Shown: in pieces, positions 47,286 to 57,405 of the stretch
Position numbering within the stretch: position 1 is the stretch's first letter
Layout of the letters: every line of letters begins with the position of its first letter
Assembly (NCBI GenBank): GCA_029945375.1
Contig: CM057060.1
Location: forward strand, 248,001-312,000
Direction of reading: 5' to 3'
Source: Agaricus subrufescens
Lineage: Eukaryota; Basidiomycota; Agaricomycetes; Agaricales; Agaricaceae
DNA: 64,000 bases
The notes under the pieces: generated by a model
What the model was told of the DNA's origin: nothing
Database searches by the model: none
The model's input: only the letters and a program-made list of their open reading frames with translations
Position numbers and translations under genes: made by a program

Positions 47286-48796
47286 ATGTACGTATCTAGT
47301 GAACCCGTGATTCCGTCAACACTAGGGGAACTGGCCGATTACCTAGACAAACGGGTCAGACCAGCCGATATCGATAATAACCCGTCGTTCGGCTTAAGGG
47401 ACCCTTATTTTGTACCAAAGAGCGAGCCTTGCGCTACCACTGGTATTTCTTCCACTGCCTCAAGCAGAGTTAATATTTTGGAGGCTGTTACAGACCAAAG
47501 TCTTCTTGTGAGTGCCATCACTCGCGGTAACCTCAATCACTTTGTTGTCTCTAATCACCAACGCGCCACTAGCTCAAATATCTTCACAGTTTGCACACTA
47601 TTAGTCTACGTTGTCGACTTGGATACCCTTCCAATATTGTAATCGGTGAGGCATCTCAGTGTTCTTGAATCTGTACGAACTGATGTGGCACAAAGTGAAA
47701 AGTAGCCTGGAAAAGCATCTAGTGGGAAAATTCCCAACCCTCGTCCTAACCTTATTAGATGAGACTCTGAATAAACTCATCAGACTGATGGGCAGTGATA
47801 ATAAGTTCAGAGAACTCAAATGGAAGGAAGGAGGCCTGGATTTGGACCCATATCGGAAAACTGAGGTAAGCCTCACAACAACAGACTGCTACCGATATGT
47901 TAATAGATACCCGTCAGCCATTGTCACAGGATTTTAATGATTCGATGTTCCAGCTAGTGTTGCTCGACGTTTTCCTGATGATCGCTTTTCTGAAGAGAGT
48001 CTGACCATTCATAACCCACTCACAAATACTAAGGGTGTATACGTCGCGGGTTCCGATGGTTACCTTCGCAAGTCTCCTGGAGGTACTGATTGTCCTATTA
48101 TACCACCAATGCCTTTCTATGAAGGGCGCCCTCGTGCGCCACATAGAACCAACCCGTACTATGTTGCTGTGTCATCCGCATTCATATTCGAGCGTTACCA
48201 ATCGGAGCTAACTCGATTCAATGGCATACCGTAAAAGGCTCGGGCTCTCTTGTCAAAGACATTAAAGATCAAGGAGCTATTGGAATGGAAACTCAGAACT
48301 GAGAAGGGGACAGTGCCCCCGAGGCATCAACTAATTGGCTCAATGGCTGACCTTACTCTGTGGACTACTGGCGATCAGGCTGAAGGTATATGCGCTTTAT
48401 GAACAAGTAACCCCATGATTTAGATGAACATACTAGTGGTTGAAGATGACGAAGATCAGTCGGATGTCAACCCAGTAGATTTTTGTCTCACTGAGATACC
48501 TGATGGTAGGTTGGTGTACAAGCTGCGTCAAGATGACTTTTTGACTCGCTCAATCAAACTTGTAAAGTATCTCAAGAAGTATTTGAATGGCGTTAGCGAG
48601 GCATATAAGAAGACAAGAGAAGAGGATGATAGTGGAACGGATGATGAATATTCCGACGAGGAAGAGGAGCTCGATGCCGACAGCAATGCTTATACCGGAG
48701 CAGGGACTCATAATGGGGTAGAAGACTATCACATCATGAACCGAGGGCCTATACTCCCGTAAACAGATTACTAACTTACAATATGGTTTTGAGTGA
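47286..48796 (+). pseudogene. Unrecognised family, copy 1 (broken)
   Basis: Paralogue of the gene at 49099. Shared pieces: RPADIDNNPSFGLRDPY, SEPCATTGISSTASSRVNIL, GKFPTLVLTLLDETLNKLIR and VEDDEDQSDVNPVDFCLTEI. Breaks against copy 2: an 8 bp surplus near 47,966-47,985 that shifts frame, a nonsense codon TAA at 48232-48234 where copy 2 has GAA (after GIP), and loss of most of the last ~30 residues before the shared end ITNLQYG. I judge it a pseudogene. Possible donor and acceptor sites for the first introns remain, which points to recent decay. No known domain. Confidence 0.65.
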
Positions 48797-49098
48797 TTTT
48801 GAATAGAAGAGGTGTTGAAGCCCTTCGACATCGATGGTAAACCTATTTTCAACGACGATCTATTTTTATCAACCTTTATTTCACATATTACCGTTTTCTA
48901 TCTTTCTGACTTTTACATCTTCCGACATTTAAAACTATATGTCTTACATGTAACATGTTAACCCTTAATAAGAAACCTAGACCAGTGGGACAGTTGAATT
49001 GGCACTTGCGGGTCACGCAAACTATATTATAAATGTCACAGGCTAAACCCCTACCACAGTTCTACATTCAACCTTGAGGCTCCTGCTGCCTTCGTTAT

Positions 49099-50698
49099 AT
49101 GATGGATGTATCTGGTGAACTTGAAATTCCGCCCACACCACAGAAGCTCAGTGTTTACCTAAAGCAATGGATCAGACCAGCGGATATCGACCATGAAAGG
49201 ACATTAGACTTGAAAAAACCTTATACTGTACAAAAGAGTGAGCCTTGTGTTATCACTGGCGTTTCCTCCACCGCATCAAGCAGGGTTGCCATTTTGGAAG
49301 TTGGTTCTGACCAGACTCTTCTTGTGCGTGCCATTAATTGTGGTCACATTATGCCATTCTGTCTGGTTACTAACGCCCAACTGCTAGCTCAAGTATCTCC
49401 GCAGTTTGCGCACTATCGGTCTTCGTTTTCGACTTGGTCACCCTTCCAACGTTGTAATCGGTAAGGTGTTTTAGTGTTAGTCTTCATTCCGACCGAATTG
49501 ATGCGTTGTGGAGTGAGGTCTAATCTGCAAAAATATCTCGAGGGAAGATTCCCTACCCTTGTCCTGACGTTATCTGATACGACTCTGAATAAACTCATTA
49601 AACTGCTCAGTAGCGATAATAAATATCGAGAGCTGCAATGGAAGGAAAATAGCTTGCAATTGGACCCATACCGCAGCATTATGGTAAGCTTTAGAACAGG
49701 CCTGAAAATGTATGATGACTCAATGGGCTCTGGTCAGTCTTTGTCCAAAGATTTTAACGATTCAATGTTTCAGCTGGTGTTACTGGACCCGAGCCGGTTT
49801 TCTGGAGAGTCTCTGACTGTTCACAACCCGATCACAAATACCAAGGGTGTGTACGTCGCAAGTTCTGATGGTTACCTCCGTGAATCACCTGGAAGCACTG
49901 ATCGTCCCATCATCCCACCAATGCCCTTCTATGAAGGGCGCCCCCGAGCAGCACATCGAAGTAACCCATTCTATGTTGCTCTGTCCTCCGCATTTATATT
50001 CCTGCATTACCAATCTGATCCAATCCGATTCAATGGCATACCAGAAAAGGCTCGGGCTCTGTTGTCAAAAACGCTTAGGGTCAAGGAACTATTGGAATGG
50101 AAGCTCAGAACTGAACAGGGGACAGTACCCCCAAGGCGAGAATTTATTGGCTCGATGGCTGACCTAAGTCTGTGGACTACCGGCGATCACGCTAAAAGTA
50201 TGTACATTTTGTGATATCTGTATGCCAGTGCTCAACTGAACGTTTTAGTAGCCGAGGATGATGAGGATCAATCGGATGCAAACCCAGTCGAATTTTGCCT
50301 CGCTGAGGTTTCTGACGGTGAGTTGGGTTGACGCACTTTGCTCCAAGATAACTTTTGACTCGTTTGAATATTCAGAGTATCTGAAGGAATATTTAAATAC
50401 AGCCAGCGAGGCTTATGTGAAGACAAAAGAAGAGGAAGAAGCTGCCAGCGAAACAGATGATGAGTATTCTGATGAAGAGGAAGCTTACAGCTCTGACAGT
50501 ATTGCCGATATGAGGTCTGGGGCAGGGAAAGAAACCAGTGTTGCAGATTGTCACCTCTTAAAAAGGAATAGCTCTGAAGATCCCCAACAACGCCAGGAAA
50601 GGCTCGAAGCCCTGGAGAGGTTTCTTAGAGACGATGCACAGTCTGGGAAACGATATCTTCGCAAAGAGATTACTAACTTACAGTATGGTATTGAGTGA
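49099..50698 (+). CDS. Unrecognised fungal protein, family copy 2 (apparently intact)
   Basis: I do not recognise the family. Exons start at 49099 or 49102; the first intron is 49324-49387 with a TACTAAC branch site. Then LKYLRSLRTIGLRFRLGHPS, FIPTELMRCGVRSNLQKYLE, GRFPTLVLTLSDTTLNKLIK, a large exon with HNPITNTKGVYVASSDGYLR, RPIIPPMPFYEGRPRAAHRS and KARALLSKTLRVKELLEWKL, then AEDDEDQSDANPVEFCLAEV, a short intron at about 50,321, and an acidic segment (EEEEAASETDDEYSDEEE) before RYLRKEITNLQYGIE. The join at 49461-49474 is unusual (see findings). The predicted protein is about 430 aa, soluble and acidic at the end. Two decayed relatives lie inverted at 54.2-55.5 kb. Confidence 0.6.
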
Positions 50699-51241
50699 TC
50701 TTGTCAACGTGGGCTTCATAGGGCGGAGAGGTGCCGGGTGTATGCAGTATTATCATCAATGTAAAGGCGTAGTCATTGTTCGAGCAATATTATTTTCTAT
50801 TGCATCTCTCCTCGTTGCGCAGATATGAGGTCTAGGGGACAAATCGTAGTCGTAGTTTCTTCTCTTGAGCCACCAGTGGTTTATCAGAATCTTGCAAATG
50901 AGGGTAATTATTCCCGGCGATGCCTGAAGATGACATTGTCTATCATTCATCCTTTCGTCAATCATAAATCTGTCGCCCATACCCGTGCCATACCCGTGTG
51001 TAAGTGTACCTAGCCTCTGACCACTGGCAGGCCAATTAGGCACACTTTTTTTTGCAAAATCAAGCAGGGAGCTAACATTACACTTAGACAAGCGGAATAA
51101 GTTATAGAGGCCACTTCCTGGGCAAATATATACATTTTTTTTCGGGGGTCATGTGAACGCACAAGGTAAGAGATGACCGTAGCTCATCGGAATTTCTCTT
51201 CAAATTTTGCGAACACGATAGCCGAGAGGCAAGGTACATCC
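50699..51241. other. Intergenic interval
   Basis: Lies between the convergent family copy 2 and PEX3. No gene recognised. Confidence 0.5.
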
Positions 51242-53282
51242 CTAACAGCAAGTACATTCTGCCGTCCTCGTATTAACATTCTGCAAAAAACCCGCAAAAA
51301 GTAAAGATACTCACATCGATCAACTCGCAAGGAATACTTCTAAGTGCCAACGAGCTCCACTTGCTCAAACCAGGTAGCATTCCCGCTAACCGAATCCTCA
51401 CTTCTTCCTCAGGTCCAATCGAGCTATCCACAAACACATTCTTCTCTAATCCATCGAACAAGACCTCGACACTTCGATCCAGACAATTTTCTAAAACGAA
51501 AGCGAAATCTGATGAACAAATAATTGAACGTGTCTCATCTAGGAGTGAGGTGAATGGAATGTCTTCCATGTGTGGATGAGGGTTGGGAAGTGGTAGAGTG
51601 TTGTCGCTTGGTAATGCGGCTACCTGAGAGGAGGAAGCTAAAGGGCCGCCAAATACTGGCCCAGCGAAGGCGTTAAACGGATCTGTGGTGTTATTGAGGG
51701 CGGAGAGAAAATAATTCGAATGTGATAATTGGGAGGACGAAAGGGAGGTTGAGGAATCTTGAGTGTGTTTATCACCAAGAGGTGATGAAGGTTCATTGTA
51801 ACCCGAGAAACCACCTTGGTTGAGGACATGTTGCACCATCTCCGGCGTTGGGGGAAGGAGTGTCGAAAGGAAACTTGAAAGCATGAGGTGAGAGAAATCA
51901 AAAGGGGGCGGAGGAGACTTACTTGATCCGACGTTCTGTTCCTTCAAACGTGATTTCGTGTTCTACGCGTCGTCGAACGTCACGAATGAGGTGGTGAAGA
52001 TCCATTGCACTCAGTTTCGTTTTCAATGACACCCTAGATCGCGTCAAATCACGACAATTGCCTGCGATCATATACGTGGACGAACCCTTCAAAAACTTCT
52101 TCTACTCCACGCCGCACGCGTTCCCCAACATCCTTCCACCCAACATGGAGGAGCCACCAACTCATGGTGAGATATTTGTTCTCAACGTCTTCAGAGACTG
52201 CTTCATCATTTAGCGAACCCTCTTCCCCAATGAATGCCTCGAAATCTTTAGACATCATGTCTTCAAACCCTCTCATACTACCAAACATGAGTTTTGTTAA
52301 GGAAAGTTCGGCTTCTAACCGCTCTTGAACCTGCTCATCACGTTCCTGCTGAAGGACAGAATATACATATTTTGCCCGGGCCAATAGGGTCAGTTGTATC
52401 GCCGTGAGTAAACACAGCAGAGTTGTCGAGTATAGGGCAGTTAGCGTCCGCGTGAACGCTTTCAGACAGTTAGCATAAGTGTTTGAGTCATATACCAAGG
52501 CAGACTTACTTAACATTTTTACCTCATTCCATAATTCCGCTTTTGTTCGAGTATCTGAGGGTTCTGATGCAGCAGAGGAGGTCGTTAATGGATCTGACTG
52601 GGTTAACGTCAGCAAGGCGCGACATTTTTCGAAATATCACGACCATGACGTACTAATTGTGAGCTATGTAGGGATAAATTTTCACCCGAGATCGCGGAAC
52701 TGGTGGAGGAGGCAACCACCGAGGGGTCTTGCATAGACTCTGACGGTTGAGGAACAATCTGAGGAGCAGTTGCTGCAGCAGAATCCGGATCCCCTAATGA
52801 GAAACCAGTTGATGCCACCGACGGGGCAATGGAACCACTGTCCGACCGCAGGTCGTGTTCCTGGACAACGTCGATACTTGAAGCGAGACTAGAGGATACT
52901 TGGGACTGGTGCCTTGTATTCCTAGCCTTGCTCCTGTTCTGCAATTCTTTCGTGATGGCCTCTACATCCATGTACTCGAGTATTTGATCGCCAAGTGTGG
53001 GTAATAAAGCCATGGCCGTGTAAGAGATGTCGTCTTGAGTCTGCTGAAAGCGCCGCCGGAGACTTATGAATCAACACAGTTGAGTCACTGGAAGGCTTGA
53101 CTTTCAGAGAATAAGTAGACTTGCCTGTCCTTTGCCGTCCTTTCTTGTTCGAGTCGAACCTTGACTTCGTCTAGCCGGTCACTGATATAGCTTTTTGCAA
53201 TGTAGAGGCCGCCGACAAATCCGGCAGTCTTTGCAATGCCACCTTTTCGGTCTGCGACATAGTTCCTGAGAGTAGAAAACAT
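51242..53282 (-). CDS. PEX3: Peroxisomal biogenesis factor Pex3
   Basis: Peroxisomal membrane anchor for Pex19 that inserts peroxisomal membrane proteins. Starts MFSTLRNYVADRKGGIAKTA, with one N-terminal membrane helix (GFVGGLYIAKSYIS) and the LDEVKVRLEQERTAKD coil. Joined exons continue SLRRRFQQTQDDISYTAMAL, LPTLGDQILEYMDVEAITKE, a Ser-rich insert, KAELWNEVKML, TFTRTLTALYSTTLLCLLTA, MSWWLLHVGWKDVGERVRRG, VEEVFEG and FLSTLLPPTPEMVQHVLNQG. The first intron (53063-53124) uses a GC donor (AG|GCAAGT), the only non-GT intron I saw. The last exon is short (NVNTRTAECTCC, stop 51242-51244). It diverges from the small membrane protein gene, 138 bp between starts. Confidence 0.93.
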
Positions 53283-53420
53283 CAGGTCGGGTAAAGGTGA
53301 CTAGCATTGGCAGAACGGGATTCACGGCAGAAACACATGACACGGAGCTCGAGGGTTAGGGTTTAGCTGTTCCCGAAGGCACACAAGGTTCATCCATCTT
53401 CGTAACTCGTCTTTTGCAAC
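53283..53420. promoter_or_regulatory. Bidirectional promoter, PEX3 / small membrane protein
   Basis: 138 bp between divergent start codons. No clear TATA box. Too short to carry two independent full promoters. Confidence 0.5.
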
Positions 53421-53875
53421 ATGGTATGTACGGCCGCATTTTGCTCGGAAAAGTACTCATAACTGCCTGTCTCTAGGGCGGTGGTGGCAGATATCCCTAC
53501 CCGAAATATGTATGGTCTCCCGCAGGTACGATTATATGCTCCTTTCGGCTCGCGTCAGCCGTCTTATTCCGATGTAGGAGGCTGGTGGGTCCGACCCTCT
53601 AACTGGGCTTCAAACACTGTGATTGCTGTTGGTGGCATGGCAGCCGTGCTGTTTGCTGTGTGGCAAGTTAGCGCAAACAATGAGGTACATGTCTCTTCTA
53701 TCCTCTTCCTAGAACCTTCTTGAGGCTCGGCTTAGCAACGCATAACCCAACCAAACCGATTCATTCCCTCAATGTTGGTTAGTGTCATCCTTTCTCCCCA
53801 ATTTCTTATCTTACCCGCTTTCAGTGGACCAAGGAGTACAGGGACAGGAAGCTCAGCTTTGAACAAGACAAATAA
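53421..53875 (+). CDS. Small single-pass membrane protein, probably mitochondrial
   Basis: Five exons: 53421-53423 (only ATG), 53477-53525, 53578-53684, 53736-53777 and 53825-53875, all GT-AG, giving 83 aa. It reads GGGGRYPYPKYVWSPAGGWW, then PSNWASNTVIAVGGMAAVLF, AVWQVSANNE, QRITQPNRFIPSMLWTKEYR and DRKLSFEQDK. The YPYPKxVWSPAGGWW start, one helix and PSMLW end recall a small fungal mitochondrial inner-membrane protein that I associate with respiratory complex I accessory subunits, but I cannot assign it. The 42 bp exon is supported by a clean in-frame join and by that PSMLW pattern. The start codon stands alone on its own exon. Confidence 0.7.
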
Positions 53876-54249
53876 TCCCTGTTCTTATACCTACATCCAA
53901 TAGATCTCATACTGCCGCATGCTACTCGGACAGCAAAGTACATGAGCCCACCGGATTCCTTTCAAGTGATTTAGCAGCTGAGCTCAAGAACGTCGTTTCG
54001 CCAACACATGTTGAAGATTTCTCCAAACTTATGCGTCTTGGAGATTTACCGAACATGTTTTCCGCTATGCTTCATAAAAAGACCGCACAGGTAATACGAA
54101 TAAGGAATCTGAAGGCAATAGTACTAGATCATTCCGCCCTACTAAAGTGCATGTTGGCCACTATCAGTACCCTACGCCAAGTATCTATACTCACTTGCAT
54201 ATTCATATTCATTCGCCACTTATAGGTATTTCATCCGCCTCTCTTCCTC
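53876..54249 (+). other. Possible coding remnant downstream of small gene
   Basis: About 70 codons are open from the preceding stop to about 54,090, including HEPTGFLSSDLAAELKNVVS and FSKLMRLGDLPNMFSAMLHK, followed by a GTAATACG donor-like site. Composition looks protein-like, but I recognise no family and no start is evident. Low confidence. Confidence 0.25.
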
Positions 54250-54860
54250 ATCAACGCCAAGAACGGGTTCCGTGGCTCAGGCCATTATCCATACCATGAT
54301 CGCCGATATCACCATCATTGTCACCATTAGTTATACCGCCATCGTCGCTATCATCCTCATTGTCGTCGTCGCCGTCACCATAGAATACATTCAGGCTGCT
54401 TCTGTGGCTGTGATAATATTTGCCTGGTTCGACCACAAATTCCGTCAACTTAGGCAGGTCTTCGTACTCTATTCTGCTCAATTTAAAAATGTTTTGCTGG
54501 GCACAAATTAGCATGCCATCCGGAAGGTGAAGCTAGCTTCCGTCAAGACTGACAACGGACCTAATATGCTGACCTTACCTTCGATATTAGGTCCTAGCTC
54601 TACCAACAAAATGGAATTAAAAGGCTCAAAAAGGTTAATCCAGGAAATCAACCTCTTTACATGCCATGATCATAACCTGTTTCACTACCGATATCCTCCG
54701 CTTATCTTGTCTTCATATGCCTCGCTATTTGTATTCAAATATTCCTCCCTGTACTTTAACGATTCAAACGGTCAGAAAGTCATTTTGATGCAGAGCGCGC
54801 AAATCCAACCTACCATCGGGTATCTCAACGAGACAAAAGTCGGCTCAGTTGACATTCAAT
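54250..54860 (-). pseudogene. Degenerate fragment of unrecognised family, copy 4 (inverted)
   Basis: Read on the minus strand, a segment near 54,780-54,850 (FCLTEIPDGR-like, then QDDFLT-like) matches copy 1 at about 48,483-48,550. Another at about 54,700-54,750 matches EEYLNTxSEAY of copy 2. An acidic stretch (DGDDDNEDDSDDGG) near 54,300-54,390 stands where copies 1 and 2 have their acidic region. No intact frame. Confidence 0.55.
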
Positions 54861-55084
54861 TCAGCTTGCTGCTTATCATATTCATTTTCACCAGGTGATA
54901 CCGGGCCAGCCTACTCTTCTCTGTTCTACATCAGAAACCCTCCATATAGCACTATCCAAAGTGTAAACCATTTACTGGCAACAGAAACGCAACTGATTGA
55001 AGGGGAACACATAGATACTAACAACATACTGATTGAAGAAAAATTAGGTCTTTACACTAACAACCATACTGTACATCTCCATCC

Positions 55085-55520
55085 TCCTTATCCCTCAAAG
55101 AACCTACCAAAATATCGCTCGATACCACGTTGTAGATTGGTAATCTCTTTGCGAAATAGCATATCCCCAAACTGTGCTTCATCTTCGAGAAAAATATCCA
55201 GGATTTTCTCAGTATCTTTCGAACTATCACTGTGATGGCCTTCACCGTCGATACCTTCCTCTGCTCTGGATACCATAAGAGCATTTTGACCGGAATTTTA
55301 CTCTTCCGAGCCAAAATAGTCTTCACCAAAAGTCGTTTTCGGTGTCCTTGTCTTTTCTTCGTCTTCTCTTGTCTTTGTGTATGCCTGGCTGACTATATTA
55401 AAATATTGCCCCAGATACTCTGGTATAAGTTCGAGACGGCCAAAAAAAGTCATCTTGACACAGAGCGCAAATCTAACTCACGAGCAGGTATCTCAGCGAG
55501 ACAAAAGTGTTAAGCTGTTC
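55085..55520 (-). pseudogene. Degenerate fragment of unrecognised family, copy 3 (inverted)
   Basis: On the minus strand it contains a FCLAEIP-like start at about 55,510, SQAYTKTREDEE near 55,390, and FLEDEAQFGDMLFRKEITNL with QRGIERY near 55,110-55,210. These correspond to SEAYVKTKEEEE and FLRDDAQSGKRYLRKEITNL of copy 2. Stops and frame shifts interrupt it. It lacks the first two thirds of the gene. Confidence 0.65.
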
Positions 55521-57405
55521 CCTGCTCAGTTCTGAATATTTCTATTTCATAGCAAAATGAACGCGGAGGCCAGGGCTACATAGAATGGATTGGTTATATG
55601 TACCACATGAGGGTGCACATCGTAAAAGGGAATCGGCGTATAATTTGTCAGGTCCGTTAAGTCAGTTACTACCCCTTTGCTCTGGATAAACATTTTTCTT
55701 CCCGTTACCCTGATGCAATAAACCAGTGTTTATTTAAATTAATACCTGATTGTCATGTATTCGCTCAAGCCGAGAAGTGGACCTCAAAATCAAGAAGTAA
55801 TTTACCGGTAGCGTGTTACCGCCTTGGCAAGCTGACTATTTAACCTGATGGCCGATGACGACACAAAGATGTCGTCTGCGAAGGTAGCTACGATACCACC
55901 TGCGTTTCTTCCACCATTTGTTTGACACACCCATTCATTTGTTGGGACATTCCTGGTTCCTGTATAAATTTGCCTTGTTCTCCATTCGACTCCATTCCGA
56001 TAGCAAAGTGATTGACCCGTGTATGGGCTACAGATGAAGCGTGGTGATGAGAAAATACAGACTCTGAGCTTACTTGCAGAGGGACAGACAGATTGGCCTT
56101 CCTCTCGTCGATGAGCTAGCTGATGAAATAGCTGAATAACATCTTTCTGAGCCGTTTCTTCAGACCGGATTTTATGACACACAAGGTACCGAACCTTTTC
56201 CTGATAGTAAACACGATAATCACACTATGGTGCTAGTGCTGTCGTTATGGTCAAAGCCGGAACCAAGGCAAGATAAGAGTAGAATACTGACGATGGGATT
56301 TGGACCTCAAGTGAGGCTGTCGTTCAACCATTAATTTAAGAACACAGTGATCCCTGGCTATCAATATCGATATCGTGCTATATTGTTTCAGCCTTTCAGA
56401 TAGCGTCGAATTATAAAAGTGGCAGATCAAGCCCTAGGGGAAATACATTTACCAATAAACCCCCCTAAGCTTTTGGCGGAGCCATAATACCACAGACATT
56501 TTACAGCAATGGATATTTTGTCAAAAAAGTAAAAGTGTGTTTGGCCTAGAACTAGACTGTCTTTTCGATTGGAGCCTTGGCGTAGATCGTTCAACCCCAA
56601 TCGGTTGCCTATTTTCCACAGCGGGCGGGTAGGGAGCCAGTGACATGTGAACTCCAGGATCGCGGGTTCTTCACTCTTACAACGCGAATGGGCGTTGAGC
56701 GCACAAAGAGAGGGCACAAAGCTCTTTTCCCAGTGTTTATTTTTGCATCTGAAGGCCTCTTTCATAGAGACACAAGGTCATAGTCGGAATTGAAGTGTAT
56801 TCAAATCGCCAAGGGATTGAAGGGATTGAGTTAGGTAGGGTCCAATGGGGTCCCGATTTTTGACTGACATATTCTGTCAGTGTCAGCACTTTGTTGTTTT
56901 GATAGCTAGATAAAATCGTAGATGGTAGCATCAAGAATTTTTGACACACATTGAAAACGCCTTTCCCAAGGATTGAATCGCTTGCGTTGAGTCAGCGGGG
57001 CTTAAATGAGGTATACGCCGGTCCTCGCTTCATTAATGTCGCTAGCGGTGTTGGCGAGAGTCAAGGGTCCATTTTTATCAGAGAGGTCGATCAAACACGT
57101 GTCTAATTTTCAAAGTTCCATATGGCTATTATAGTTTTGTGAGAAAGCTAGGCCAGGAAAAGGCGGCATTTGAAATTCGGACTGGGCAATGAGAGAGCCG
57201 GAACGGAAGAAGTGTGGGAAGATGCCGTATATTAGCTGTTTGGAGCCAAACAGAAACACACACGAAGCTTTCTACTGGCGACGACAAACAAGGTCTACAG
57301 TAAACATTTCCGGATGACCTTTCTCCCCCTCTAACTCTTCCAGTAGCTAGTCGCAGGCTCGTCTGGCCTTCTGATTTTCGGTCGTAGACTCGTTCAGCAT
57401 TTCTC
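55521..57405. other. Gene-poor interval upstream of Ser/Pro-rich gene
   Basis: No conserved gene recognised. A 126-codon frame at 55802-56182 (-) shows no family resemblance. The last ~150 bp are pyrimidine-rich and likely promoter/leader of the next gene. Confidence 0.45.

Noticed and set aside
55802..56182. 126-codon frame on the minus strand as a gene
   Set aside because: No family resemblance and no start context. Probably chance.
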